Assembly (NCBI RefSeq): GCF_000377745.1
Contig: NZ_KB898716.1
Location: 1 to 32,944 of the forward strand
Origin: Gilvimarinus chinensis DSM 19667
GTDB taxonomy: Bacteria > Pseudomonadota > Gammaproteobacteria > Pseudomonadales > Cellvibrionaceae
Length of the DNA: 32,944 bases
Direction: 5' to 3'
The notes below the pieces were generated by a model. That model was not told the origin of the DNA, ran no database searches, and was given only the letters and a program-made list of their open reading frames with translations. Numbering within the stretch: position 1 is the first letter of the stretch; every line of letters starts with the position of its first letter. The translations under genes were made by a program, and so were the position numbers. Positions 17,352 through 26,125 of the stretch are shown in pieces.

Positions 17352-18839
17352 ATGAAATACACCGACCTTCGCGATTTTATCTCCCAACTCGAAGCGCGCG
17401 GCGAACTTAAACGCATCAGCGTTGAGGTTGACCCTAACCTGGAAATGACCGAAATCTGCGACCGCACCCTGCGCGCAGGCGGCCCGGCCCTCTTGTTTGA
17501 AAACCCCAAAGGTTACGACATTCCGGTACTCGGCAACCTGTTCGGCACTCCTGAGCGAGTGGCCATGGGCATGGGCGAAGATTCGGTGGAAGCACTGCGC
17601 GAAATCGGCAAGCTCTTGGCCTTTTTAAAAGAACCGGAGCCACCCAAAGGCTTAAAAGACGCCTGGGAAAAAATGCCCATCTTTAAACAAGTGCTGAACA
17701 TGGCGCCCAAGGTGTTAAAAAAAGCGCCCTGCCAAGAAGTCATCATTAATGAGCAGGACATCGACCTCGACAAACTTCCCATTCAAACCTGCTGGCCGGG
17801 CGATGCCGCGCCTCTGGTAACCTGGCCACTGGTCATTACCCGCGGCCCCCACAAAGAGCGCCAAAACCTCGGTATTTACCGTATGCAGAAAATCGGTAAA
17901 AACCGTCTGATTATGCGCTGGTTAAGCCACCGCGGCGGCGCGCTGGATTTTCGCGAATGGCAACAAGAGCATCCGGGCAAACCTTTTCCCGTAGCGGTTG
18001 CCTTGGGCGCCGACCCAGCTACGATTTTAGGGGCGGTCACACCCGTGCCAGATACGCTGAGCGAGTACGCTTTTGCAGGCCTGCTGCGGGGTGATAAAAC
18101 CGAGGTGGTAAAAGCGGGCGACAATGAGCTGCAGGTACCCGCCTCGGCCGAGTTTATTTTAGAGGGCCACATCGCCCCGGACGATACGGCGCCCGAAGGG
18201 CCCTATGGTGATCACACCGGCTACTACAATGAAGTCGATAACTTTCCGGTCTTTACCGTCACCCGCATCACCCACCGTAAAGCCCCCATTTACCACAGCA
18301 CCTATACCGGCCGCCCGCCAGATGAGCCTGCGGTACTGGGCCTGGCGCTGAACGAAGTTTTTATTCCGCTGCTGCAAAAGCAGTTTCCGGAAATTGTCGA
18401 TTTTTATCTTCCGCCCGAAGGCTGCTCCTATCGCATGGCCGTCGTCACCATGAAAAAACAATATCCGGGACATGCCAAACGGGTGATGATGGGCGTTTGG
18501 TCATTCCTGCGTCAGTTCATGTACACCAAGTTTGTCATTGTCACTGACGACGACGTCAACGCCCGCGACTGGAAAGACGTCATCTGGGCGATCACCACCC
18601 GCATGGACCCCGCACGCGATACCACCCTGGTGGAAAACACCCCCATCGACTATTTGGATTTTGCCTCCCCCGTGTCGGGTCTGGGCTCCAAAATGGGTAT
18701 GGACGCCACCAATAAGTGGCCGGGAGAAACCGAGCGCGAATGGGGCGAGCCCATTGTGATGGATGAGGCGGTCAAAACTCGCGTGGATGACTTATGGGAC
18801 AGCTTAGGCATAGGCCCTACTGACACCAAAGCGCGTTAA
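17352..18839 (+). CDS. ubiD: UbiD, 4-hydroxy-3-polyprenylbenzoate decarboxylase
   Basis: Prenylated-FMN-dependent decarboxylase of ubiquinone synthesis, which removes the carboxyl group from 3-polyprenyl-4-hydroxybenzoate and needs the flavin prenyltransferase UbiX. The protein is 495 residues (E. coli 497), with matching blocks along the whole length. These include [118 protein letters not shown] and [13 protein letters not shown] near the C-terminus. It has no ubiX neighbour. It starts 104 bases after rho, and two hairpins follow its stop. Confidence 0.98.
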   Translation: MKYTDLRDFISQLEARGELKRISVEVDPNLEMTEICDRTLRAGGPALLFENPKGYDIPVLGNLFGTPERVAMGMGEDSVEALREIGKLLAFLKEPEPPKGLKDAWEKMPIFKQVLNMAPKVLKKAPCQEVIINEQDIDLDKLPIQTCWPGDAAPLVTWPLVITRGPHKERQNLGIYRMQKIGKNRLIMRWLSHRGGALDFREWQQEHPGKPFPVAVALGADPATILGAVTPVPDTLSEYAFAGLLRGDKTEVVKAGDNELQVPASAEFILEGHIAPDDTAPEGPYGDHTGYYNEVDNFPVFTVTRITHRKAPIYHSTYTGRPPDEPAVLGLALNEVFIPLLQKQFPEIVDFYLPPEGCSYRMAVVTMKKQYPGHAKRVMMGVWSFLRQFMYTKFVIVTDDDVNARDWKDVIWAITTRMDPARDTTLVENTPIDYLDFASPVSGLGSKMGMDATNKWPGETEREWGEPIVMDEAVKTRVDDLWDSLGIGPTDTKAR

Positions 18840-18856
18840 TAATTGCTAACACGGTT

Positions 18857-18918
18857 GTCACTCTTACGAGTGCCGTTTATCTTTAGCGGCACTCACAGTG
18901 ACGCCCACTGCAGGCGTC
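18857..18918 (+). terminator. Two hairpins between ubiD and the thuA-like gene
   Basis: The first hairpin has an inner stem GAGTGCCG (18868-18875) / CGGCACTC (18887-18894) inside outer arms GTCAC (18857-18861) / GTGAC (18898-18902). A second stem, GACGCC (18900-18905) / GGCGTC (18913-18918), overlaps its right arm and is followed by TTTAAC. The two folds share bases and are therefore mutually exclusive in part. The second is the more terminator-like, but the T-run is short. Confidence 0.5.
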
Positions 18919-18941
18919 TTTAACAATAACGGAGAAACGCC

Positions 18942-19712
18942 ATGCGCTCATTTACTGCCAGGCTAGCCCTGACAACCGCCCTACTGATTTCAGCCCTCCC
19001 TGCGCTAGCAGAACAATTTAGCGTTCTGTTATTTACCAAAACCGGTGGCTGGCACCATAAATCCATCAATGCCGGTGTGGATGCCATGCAGGAAATGGCC
19101 GAGCGTCATCACTTTAAACTCGACTGGCAAGAAATGTCCGACGTGTTTGCCGATGACCGTCTGAAAAACTACGACGTCATCGTCTTCTTAAACACTACCG
19201 CCGATATTCTTAACGATGACCAGCAAGCCGCCATGGAGCGTTTTATTCAATCCGGCAAAGGCTTTGTCGGCATTCACTCAGCATCCGATACCGAATACGA
19301 CTGGGACTGGTACACCAAAATGGTGGGCCGCACCTTCCACATCCATCCGGCCATTCAAACCGCCGAAGTGGAAGTTCTGGATCGTAAATTCCCAGGCCTT
19401 GAGCGCATGCCCGACCGCTTCCTTTGGACTGACGAATACTATGAGTTTGGTGCCGAGCGCATTGACGGCCTGAATTACATTCTCGCCGTAGATGAAAACA
19501 CCTACGACCCTGTCGCTGACTGGGGCCAGGTTGCCGGTAAAGGCATGGGCTTTCACCCAATTGCCTGGTACCACGAATACGACGGCGGCCGTGCCTTCTA
19601 CACCGGCCTCGGTCACATGCCCTCTACTTACAAAGACAAAATGTTCCTAGAACACATATACGGCGGCGTATACTGGGCTGCAACAGGAAAAGGCTTACGT
19701 ACAAAACAATAA
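18942..19712 (+). CDS. Exported ThuA-like domain protein
   Basis: Protein of 256 residues with a signal peptide (1-23, ending ALPALA before Glu24), followed by a single ThuA-like domain. This is a class I glutamine amidotransferase-like fold found in trehalose utilization protein ThuA and in many secreted sugar-related proteins. Visible features are VLLFTKTGGWHHKSINAG at the start of the domain, NYDVIVFLNTT, GKGFVGIHSASDTEYDW, RFLWTDEYYEF, HPIAWYHEYDGGRAFYTGLGH and the C-terminal GGVYWAATGK. No catalytic Cys of an amidotransferase is evident. GGAGA lies before the ATG. The substrate is unknown. It stands alone between terminators. Confidence 0.85.
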   Translation: MRSFTARLALTTALLISALPALAEQFSVLLFTKTGGWHHKSINAGVDAMQEMAERHHFKLDWQEMSDVFADDRLKNYDVIVFLNTTADILNDDQQAAMERFIQSGKGFVGIHSASDTEYDWDWYTKMVGRTFHIHPAIQTAEVEVLDRKFPGLERMPDRFLWTDEYYEFGAERIDGLNYILAVDENTYDPVADWGQVAGKGMGFHPIAWYHEYDGGRAFYTGLGHMPSTYKDKMFLEHIYGGVYWAATGKGLRTKQ

Positions 19713-19718
19713 TGGTAT

Positions 19719-19750
19719 AAAAAAGCCCGCTATTTCATGCGGGCTTTTTT
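19719..19750. terminator. Strong bidirectional intrinsic terminator
   Basis: AAAAAAGCCCGC (19719-19730) and GCGGGCTTTTTT (19739-19750) form a perfect 12-pair stem with an eight-base loop. The GC core with an A-run before and a T-run after fits termination on both strands. It begins seven bases after the ThuA-like gene. Confidence 0.95.
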
Positions 19751-20095
19751 GTGTCACCAAAGCATTTACGGCCACCACATAAGAGCAATACCGTTAAGCA
19801 TTCACACGAAATAACCGCCGCCTGAGGACCAAGCCAGGCCATCTCCAACAGGGGCCATCGACAGCGATTGTGCAAAATCACCAATACCAGCCTCCTTTTT
19901 CTGATATAACGCCAAACTAATACTCTTAGCTTGCCTATTGACACCAATCAGAGCCACACTAACACTTCTCTTGCACCTGCATGAGCAATAAATGTAAGCA
20001 GCGCCCGGTTAAAGGGCTAAACACCTTATCTATGGAAATTTGTCGTTAAGGCTGCTTAACTCAATAATTGTGAGTGCTATATTTTTTCCGGTTTT
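19751..20095. other. Intergenic region upstream of the GGDEF-EAL gene
   Basis: No gene is supported here. A 70-codon minus-strand frame (19735-19947) overlaps the terminator and resembles nothing known. Near the right end TGCTATATT (20075-20083) has the form of an extended -10 element, but the distance to the start codon at 20096 is very short and no -35 is clear, so the promoter call is weak. The 5' part of the stretch shows nothing recognisable. Confidence 0.4.
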
Positions 20096-22483
20096 GTGAA
20101 ATTTATGACTAAAGCAGGGCCCCAGCCCACATTAACCCAGCCTTTCAAAGTTACTCTTTTGGTCGCCAGCCTGTTAGCTTTGTTGGGTTTAGCCACATTC
20201 CTAACCATAACCATGGTACAACTACAGGCTGCTGCCAGCGCTTACTTAAGTGGGCTAAGCATTTGGAATCAGTCTCAGGTCGCAACTGTCTATCACCTTA
20301 ATCGCTACGCCCAAAATGGTGATGAAGCCGACCTCAACAAAGCGCGAACTTATTTAGCCGTCCCCCTTGCAGACAGACGCGGTCGCCTGGCGATGGAAGC
20401 GGGTGCCCAGCACCCTGTCATTGAGCACGAGTTTATCCAAGGGGGAAGCGACCCAAGCGACGTTGCACTCATGATTTGGCTGTATGAAGACTTTGGCAGC
20501 TTACAGCATTTGCAAACCGCATTCTCCGCTTGGCGTGATTCAGACCCCTATATTCTCGCACTTGAACGCATTGCCGATGACATGCAGGCCTACTGGCAAT
20601 CTCCAACCGGAGCGCCTCATTTACAGCAGTTAATCTCCGAGCTGGATCAAACGAATACGCAGCTACAACATCAAGCCCGAGAGTTCCGTCAAATCATGAC
20701 CGACACCTGCCGTTGGCTGAAGGAACTTTTAAGCCTTATTAGCTTCGTCTTCTTTATTGTATTCGCACTGTTAGCGTCTTGGTTCATTTGGAATTTAGTG
20801 CAACTTCTGCAGGGCACCCAGCAAAAATTCCAGGCAATTTTTGAACAAGCTGCAGTGGGCATCCTGCACTTAAATAGCCATGGCAAGATTACCCGGGCGA
20901 ACCCAGCCATTGCAGAAATTTTGCAGTGTGACAGCCGTCATCTGGAAGGTCTTCACTTACAGGACTTAATCCACCCTGAGGATTGGGATTTACATAAAAT
21001 CCAGCAAGATAAAATGCTCCAGGGTGAAATTTTTCGCTTCACCATAGAACAACGCTTCATCAACGCCAATAAACCCCCTTTGTGGGCCAGGCTTACATTT
21101 TCTTGTGCGCCTAACCGAAACGAAAGCGTCGTCATTGTCGAGGACATTTCCGAATCACGTCGCCTTTCACGCGAGCTTAGCTATCAGGCCACTCATGATG
21201 CACTCACAGGCCTTTATAACCGACGCGCCTTTGAGCGCAGGCTCACGGAATCTTTAAAAAGAGCTCGAGCCGAATCCACCCAGCACACTCTTTGTTTTAT
21301 TGACCTGGATCAGTTCAAGGTTGTAAATGACACATCAGGGCACTTTGCAGGAGATCGTTTATTACAGCAAATTGTTGATGTGTTTCGTCGTGAACTACGC
21401 GAATGCGATATGCTTGCGCGCCTCGGCGGCGATGAGTTTGCCATGATATTAGAAAATTGCCCGCTGGATGTGGCAGGCCGAATTGCAGAAAAACTGCGCC
21501 TTTCACTTGAGTCGTTTTATTTCGCCTGGGATGGACACAGCTACAAAGTCAGTTGCAGCATTGGCGTAGTTTCCATCTCTAGTAACGACAAAGATACTGA
21601 ATCCATTATGCGGGCTGCGGATATTGCCTGCTATTTAGCCAAAGAAAAGGGAAGAAACCGCGTTTATATTTCTCGTGATGATGATCAACACCAACGTCAA
21701 CGCGAAGGAGAAATGAACTGGCTGGCACGCATTCGAGATGCCATGAGTTCTGACCGAATGTTCCTGGATGCGCAAAAAATAATTCCTATTAAAACAAGCG
21801 ACAACAGCATTTCCTATGAAGTACTGGTTCGACTAAAAGACGAAACTGGAAATGTCGTACCGCCTTCGGCATTTTTACCTGCCGCTGAAAGGTTTGGAGT
21901 AGCAGGCCAGATAGATCGATGGGTAATTGATAAAACCCTGTCGTTACTGTCAGCTTACCCCAATCATTTACAACGTTTAAAGAAATGTCACATAAACCTT
22001 TCCGGGGTCTCGCTGGACCAACCCGATATTTACGATTTCATAGCAGACTGTTTTCATCGCTATGCGGTTCCCCCTGAGAAAATCTGTTTTGAAGTCACCG
22101 AAACCGCCGCCGTTAACAATTTATTAGACGCTATCGATCTCATGGAAAAGTTAGGTGAGCTTGGCTGCAGTTTTGCTCTGGATGATTTTGGTACGGGTCT
22201 GTCGTCGTTTAGTTATCTGCGCCGCCTGCCAGCGGACACATTAAAAATTGACGGGGTTTTTGTGCGCGATATTGTCGAAGATAAAACCGACCTTGCCATG
22301 GTTCGCGCGATTAACGAGGTGGGCCAAACACTGGGTAAACACACCATTGCCGAGTTTGTTGAAACCCAGGAAAGCCTGGCGGTGCTAACCGCGATGGGGG
22401 TCGATGCCGCACAAGGTTATGGTTTGCACAAGCCCTCAAACTTTATTGAGCTGCTGCAAGAAACCAACGCTTCTTACACCTAG
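20096..22483 (+). CDS. Membrane PAS-GGDEF-EAL cyclic-di-GMP protein
   Basis: Protein of 795 residues from GTG 20096, or 792 from ATG 20105. TM1 is at about 20-42, a helical periplasmic region at 43-208, and TM2 at about 212-236. PAS runs from about 242 to 355 (FQAIFEQAAVGILHLN). The GGDEF domain carries an intact RLGGDEF active loop (444-448) and an inhibitory I-site RECD (435-438) five residues before it, so diguanylate cyclase activity with product feedback is plausible. The EAL domain has YEVLVR (Glu575, EVL instead of EAL), NLSGVSL, FEVTETA, DDFGTG (696-701), KIDGVFV, EFVE and AAQGYGLHKP. The metal-binding acidic residues appear present, so phosphodiesterase activity is also plausible. 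A bifunctional enzyme or one tuned by PAS is likely. No dedicated neighbour is evident. Confidence 0.92.
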   Translation: MKFMTKAGPQPTLTQPFKVTLLVASLLALLGLATFLTITMVQLQAAASAYLSGLSIWNQSQVATVYHLNRYAQNGDEADLNKARTYLAVPLADRRGRLAMEAGAQHPVIEHEFIQGGSDPSDVALMIWLYEDFGSLQHLQTAFSAWRDSDPYILALERIADDMQAYWQSPTGAPHLQQLISELDQTNTQLQHQAREFRQIMTDTCRWLKELLSLISFVFFIVFALLASWFIWNLVQLLQGTQQKFQAIFEQAAVGILHLNSHGKITRANPAIAEILQCDSRHLEGLHLQDLIHPEDWDLHKIQQDKMLQGEIFRFTIEQRFINANKPPLWARLTFSCAPNRNESVVIVEDISESRRLSRELSYQATHDALTGLYNRRAFERRLTESLKRARAESTQHTLCFIDLDQFKVVNDTSGHFAGDRLLQQIVDVFRRELRECDMLARLGGDEFAMILENCPLDVAGRIAEKLRLSLESFYFAWDGHSYKVSCSIGVVSISSNDKDTESIMRAADIACYLAKEKGRNRVYISRDDDQHQRQREGEMNWLARIRDAMSSDRMFLDAQKIIPIKTSDNSISYEVLVRLKDETGNVVPPSAFLPAAERFGVAGQIDRWVIDKTLSLLSAYPNHLQRLKKCHINLSGVSLDQPDIYDFIADCFHRYAVPPEKICFEVTETAAVNNLLDAIDLMEKLGELGCSFALDDFGTGLSSFSYLRRLPADTLKIDGVFVRDIVEDKTDLAMVRAINEVGQTLGKHTIAEFVETQESLAVLTAMGVDAAQGYGLHKPSNFIELLQETNASYT

Positions 22484-22534
22484 CCCTGAGCCAAATCACC
22501 AGTAACATGCCGCTATCCCCAAAGAGTTACGTTC

Positions 22535-23521
22535 ATGATATTTAAAGCCGCATCGGTTCTTGCCTGCGCCTTCCTGCCCTCCTTGGCCCACGCCGAATGG
22601 ATTTACCAGCAGGCGGATATTATGGGCACTCGTGTTACCGTCACCCTATGGCATGACAATATTGACCGGGGCGAAAATTTAGCGGCTCAGGTGCTGGATG
22701 AAATGCGCCGTATCGATACGCAATACAGCCCCTATAAGTCGCAGAGTGATTTATCGCGGATGAACCGCGAAGCCGCAACGACCGATGCCGCCAACCCCTG
22801 GGGTATTAGCGGCGAAATGACACGCCTGTTAAACAAAGCTCTCTACTACGGCCAACTTACTGACGGCGCGTTCGACATTACCTACGCGTCTCTGGCACGC
22901 TATTACGATTACCGCAAAGGCGAACAGCCCAGTGCCGAGCAGCGCGCCCAACTGTTACCGGCCATTGATTACAAACACGTCGTTCTGGATACCGAGGCGC
23001 ACACGGTCTACTACCGTCATCCGGCGGTGTACGTAGACTTAGGCGGTATCGCCAAAGGCTATGCGGTGGATCAGGCGATCGAGCTGCTGCAGGAAAACGG
23101 AGTCGAGCACGCCAGTGTCAGCGCCGGAGGCGACAGCCGGGTGCTGGGCGATCGGCGCGGCCGCCCCTGGATGGTCGGCATTAAAAAACCCCGTGGCGGC
23201 GATGGTGTGGCTATTACCTTGCCCTTAACGGACGCCGCTATTTCCACCTCGGGCGATTACGAGCGCTATTTTATCGATGACAAGGGTGAGTGGGTGCATC
23301 ACATCATCAACCCGCAAAGTGGTAAAAGTGCCGGTGAGCTGGCCAGCGTCAGTATTATCGGCCCCGAGGGTTTTGATACCGACGCCCTTTCCACCAGTGT
23401 ATTTGTGTTGGGTGTGGAAAAAGGGCTGACACTTATCAACCGCTTGTCCGGCTTTGATGCGGTAGTGATTACCCGTGAAGGTAAGGTGCATTACAGCTCC
23501 GGGCTGGCGGCGGGGGAATGA
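22535..23521 (+). CDS. apbE: ApbE family FAD:protein FMN transferase
   Basis: Periplasmic enzyme that moves FMN from FAD onto Thr or Ser of target proteins such as Na+-translocating quinone reductase and Rnf subunits. The protein is 328 residues with a signal peptide of 20 residues ending LAHA. Family blocks are IMGTRVTVTLW, MRRIDTQYSPYKSQSDLSRMN, YVDLGGIAKGYAVDQAIELL, VSAGGDSRVLG, AAISTSGDYERYF, HHIINPQSGKS and the Mg-binding FDTDALSTSVFVLG. No Cys for lipidation is present, unlike many ApbE proteins. No flavinylated partner is encoded nearby. It begins 52 bases after the GGDEF-EAL gene, so cotranscription is possible. Its GC content is higher than that of the gene before it. Confidence 0.95.
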   Translation: MIFKAASVLACAFLPSLAHAEWIYQQADIMGTRVTVTLWHDNIDRGENLAAQVLDEMRRIDTQYSPYKSQSDLSRMNREAATTDAANPWGISGEMTRLLNKALYYGQLTDGAFDITYASLARYYDYRKGEQPSAEQRAQLLPAIDYKHVVLDTEAHTVYYRHPAVYVDLGGIAKGYAVDQAIELLQENGVEHASVSAGGDSRVLGDRRGRPWMVGIKKPRGGDGVAITLPLTDAAISTSGDYERYFIDDKGEWVHHIINPQSGKSAGELASVSIIGPEGFDTDALSTSVFVLGVEKGLTLINRLSGFDAVVITREGKVHYSSGLAAGE

Positions 23522-23599
23522 AAACGGCTAGACCCTTGCTTGTGCCTTAGTGTTCAGCAATAGTAGGCAGCAGAATTTAACCAACAAAGCCGCAAGTAG

Positions 23600-23641
23600 G
23601 TGACTCTAATCACAGCCGGGCGCGGCGCATGTCTCTACAAT
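23600..23641 (+). promoter_or_regulatory. Putative CRP/Vfr-type class II promoter for the TPR-ExbBD operon
   Basis: GTGA-N6-TCAC at 23600-23613 (GGTGA CTCTAA TCACA) matches the core of the CRP consensus TGTGA-N6-TCACA at nine of ten positions. Downstream, TACAAT (23636-23641) is a good -10 box, and the -35 position has no match. If transcription starts about seven bases after the -10, the palindrome is centred at about -41.5, the class II CRP position. The gene at 23700 would then have a leader of about 50 bases. Confidence 0.5.
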
Positions 23642-23699
23642 AGGGCAAGATCGTGCGGGCTATAACCACAGCATAAGGCTCGCCTCACAGGAAGACACC

Positions 23700-24203
23700 A
23701 TGATTCGAATTCTTTTACTGCTGGCGCTTTGCTTGGGGGCGGCGCCAGTTTTCGCGCAGGCCAGTGCGGACGATGCCGAGGCGCTGAAGCAGAGCGCGCT
23801 TAACCTCAATCGCGATTTGCTGATTCTGGAAGAAGAACTGCTCTACCCGCCCAACAGCCAGGTGGCGGTGTATCTCAGCATGGATGTAGCCGAGTACTTC
23901 GCCCTGGATGCGGTGAAACTGAAAATCGACGACACCTTTGTCGCCGCCGAGCTCTACAGTGAAAAGCAGGTCGACGCCCTGATTCGCGGCGGCATTCAAA
24001 AGCTGTATATCGGTAACGTCAAAAGCGGCAGTCACGAAATAAGCGCCTTTTTTACCGGAATTGGCCCGCAGGGTCAGCCCTACAAGCGCGCCGCCGCCAT
24101 CACCATTGATAAATCCACAGCGCCCGTGGTGCTGGAGTTAAAAATTGTCGACTCCACCGCCAAGCTGCAACCGGTGTTTGAAATCAAGCAATGGGAGCTG
24201 TAA
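23700..24203 (+). CDS. Small exported protein, first gene of the TPR-ExbBD operon
   Basis: Protein of 167 residues, not assigned to a named family here. It has a hydrophobic signal peptide (about 1-19, ending PVFA), then an acidic helical segment (SADDAEALKQSALNLNRD, LLILEEELLYPP). The rest looks like beta strands, with alternating polar and hydrophobic stretches (QVAVYLSMDVAEYFALDAVKL, KLYIGNVKSGSHEISAFFTG, APVVLELKIVD). This could be an immunoglobulin-like or other beta-sandwich fold. AGGA lies before the ATG. The next gene starts inside its last five codons, so the two are coupled. A periplasmic accessory role in the downstream machine is inferred from position only. Confidence 0.75.
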   Translation: MIRILLLLALCLGAAPVFAQASADDAEALKQSALNLNRDLLILEEELLYPPNSQVAVYLSMDVAEYFALDAVKLKIDDTFVAAELYSEKQVDALIRGGIQKLYIGNVKSGSHEISAFFTGIGPQGQPYKRAAAITIDKSTAPVVLELKIVDSTAKLQPVFEIKQWEL

Positions 24204-26125
24204 GCCACAGCCTTTGCCTGGCGTTAGTGGTGTGCCTGAGCGGCGTTGCGAGCGCGGCGCAAAAGCCCGGTGACAAACACAGCGCGGCGCATAACCTGGA
24301 TTATGGCGAGGGCCTGTACCACTACTACCAGGGCGACTACGCCGAGGCGCTCTCGACCCTTGAGCTTGCCCGCCAGCAGGGCGGCATCAGCGGCCATGGG
24401 CACTACCCAGAATTAATGCGCGCCGGTATGTACCTGGCCTACGGCATGACCGCCAAAGCCCGCGCCGAATTCGCCGCCCACCTGGGCCAGGGCGAAGCCC
24501 CCGAGGTACGCGATACCGCGCATTTTTATCTCGCCCGGCTCAGCTATCAGGCGGGCGACTACCCCGCAGCGGCGAATCATTTACAGGCGTTAGAAGGTGC
24601 TTTGCCGGCGTCACTGCAAGACGAAGCGGCGCTGCTCGCAGTGCATTTGCGTATTCAAACCCAGGGCGCGCCCAGTTTAAACAGCGCCCAGAGCTTGCTT
24701 GAGCCTCTCACCGATAACACTTATCTCGCGCTGTTGAATTTAGGCAATAGTGCCTCCCGCGCAGGCGATCCGATTCGCGCGCAAAGCTATTACAAAGCCA
24801 TGCTTGAGGCCGAGCCACCCGAGGATAAAAACCGGGTAGAAGAGTACCTGGCGGTGCGCGACAAAACCTACACCGCCCTCGGCTACAGCTACTTGGGCCA
24901 GCGCGATTACGCCTCGGCCAAGGCCGCGTTTCGCGAGGTAAGGCTGGATAACGCCCTGGCCAATCGCGCCCTGCTCGGCTACGGCTGGGCCGCCGCCAGC
25001 TACCACGACTATGTGCTGGCGCTAAAGCCCTGGCAGGCGCTGCGCCAGCGCTCACTGTTGGACCCGGCGGTGCAGGAATCCTTACTGGCGGTGCCCTGGG
25101 CCTACGAGCAAATTGATGCCACCGGCGCCGCCCTGGGTGCCTACCGCGAGTCGGAGCAGCTGCTTAACACCGAACTTGCGAATCTCGATACCGCCATCGG
25201 CGCCATGAGCCGTGAGGCGTTGCTGGCGCAATTAACCGGCGATGCGCCGCACCCCAGCCTTAACAGCGCCCCAGGCACGCTAAAACAAAACTGGCTTACG
25301 CTGGATAGCGTAAGCGTGATGAGCAGCGATTTAACCTATCTGGATGGGCTGTTAATCAGCGATGAGTTTCAGGCTCAGGTGCAAAGCCTGCGTGACTTAC
25401 TCGCGCTGGCGGATAAGTTCGACCATTGGCGCCACAAGCTCGCTATTTACGGTCAATTGCTGGAGGAAAAACGCAGCCGCCGCGCCGCCCGCGCCCAGCA
25501 AGTAGCCGACAGTGGCCTGCTGCTACAGCCCGCCGAACTGATGCAAGAGCGCGATCAACTGGCCAATACCCTGGCCCAAGTGCGCCAAGAGCGTGATGTT
25601 CTGGCGCTGGCCGAGGGCGACATCGCGGCCTTGTATCAACGGTTACAAAACGCCGAAGCGGCCCTGCAAAGGCTGGCGGGCAGTGGCCGCGCCCCGGCGG
25701 ATGCCGCCGCCAAGCTCAAGCTCTATCGCGGTATTTTAACTTGGCAAGCCGAGCAGAACTTCGCCCACAACACCTGGCAAATTCAAAAGCGTTTGCATCA
25801 GATTGATACCACACTGGAACAATCGCAAACCCGTGCAGCAAGTATTCAAAAGTTGCTGGCAGAAGACCCGGATATCGATGCCGATCTCGCCCGCTTGGCG
25901 CAAATCAGCCAGCAAAACAGCCAGCAGCTGGCCGAGTTGCGCAGCGCCATCAACGCCCGCGCCGAGGCCTTAGCGAATACGCTAACCGAGCATTTACAGG
26001 GCCATCGCGCCCGCCTTAACGACTATCTGGCGCAAACGCGCCTCAGCATCGCGCGCCTGCTGGATGATGCCTATCGCGCCGATACCCCCACAGACGGTCC
26101 GCAGCTGCCCGAGGTGGCGCAATGA
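24191..26125 (+). CDS. Exported TPR and coiled-coil protein
   Basis: Protein of 644 residues with a signal peptide (about 1-22). Residues about 35-330 form tetratricopeptide-type helical repeats such as YGEGLYHYYQGDYAEALSTL, HFYLARLSYQAGDYPAAANH, LLNLGNSASRAGDPIRAQSY and ALGYSYLGQRDYASAKAAF. A second half (about 380-635) is rich in long amphipathic helices with Gln, Leu, Ala and Glu, predicted coiled coil. The start at 24191 overlaps the upstream gene by 13 bases and has no clear ribosome-binding site, fitting coupled translation. The stop overlaps the next start by four bases (ATGA). Likely a periplasmic scaffold. Function is unknown. Confidence 0.85.
   Translation: MGAVSHSLCLALVVCLSGVASAAQKPGDKHSAAHNLDYGEGLYHYYQGDYAEALSTLELARQQGGISGHGHYPELMRAGMYLAYGMTAKARAEFAAHLGQGEAPEVRDTAHFYLARLSYQAGDYPAAANHLQALEGALPASLQDEAALLAVHLRIQTQGAPSLNSAQSLLEPLTDNTYLALLNLGNSASRAGDPIRAQSYYKAMLEAEPPEDKNRVEEYLAVRDKTYTALGYSYLGQRDYASAKAAFREVRLDNALANRALLGYGWAAASYHDYVLALKPWQALRQRSLLDPAVQESLLAVPWAYEQIDATGAALGAYRESEQLLNTELANLDTAIGAMSREALLAQLTGDAPHPSLNSAPGTLKQNWLTLDSVSVMSSDLTYLDGLLISDEFQAQVQSLRDLLALADKFDHWRHKLAIYGQLLEEKRSRRAARAQQVADSGLLLQPAELMQERDQLANTLAQVRQERDVLALAEGDIAALYQRLQNAEAALQRLAGSGRAPADAAAKLKLYRGILTWQAEQNFAHNTWQIQKRLHQIDTTLEQSQTRAASIQKLLAEDPDIDADLARLAQISQQNSQQLAELRSAINARAEALANTLTEHLQGHRARLNDYLAQTRLSIARLLDDAYRADTPTDGPQLPEVAQ

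Noticed and set aside
19735-19947. 70-codon minus-strand frame in the gap after the ThuA-like gene
   Set aside because: It overlaps the strong terminator stem, has no visible ribosome-binding site and no resemblance to a known protein.
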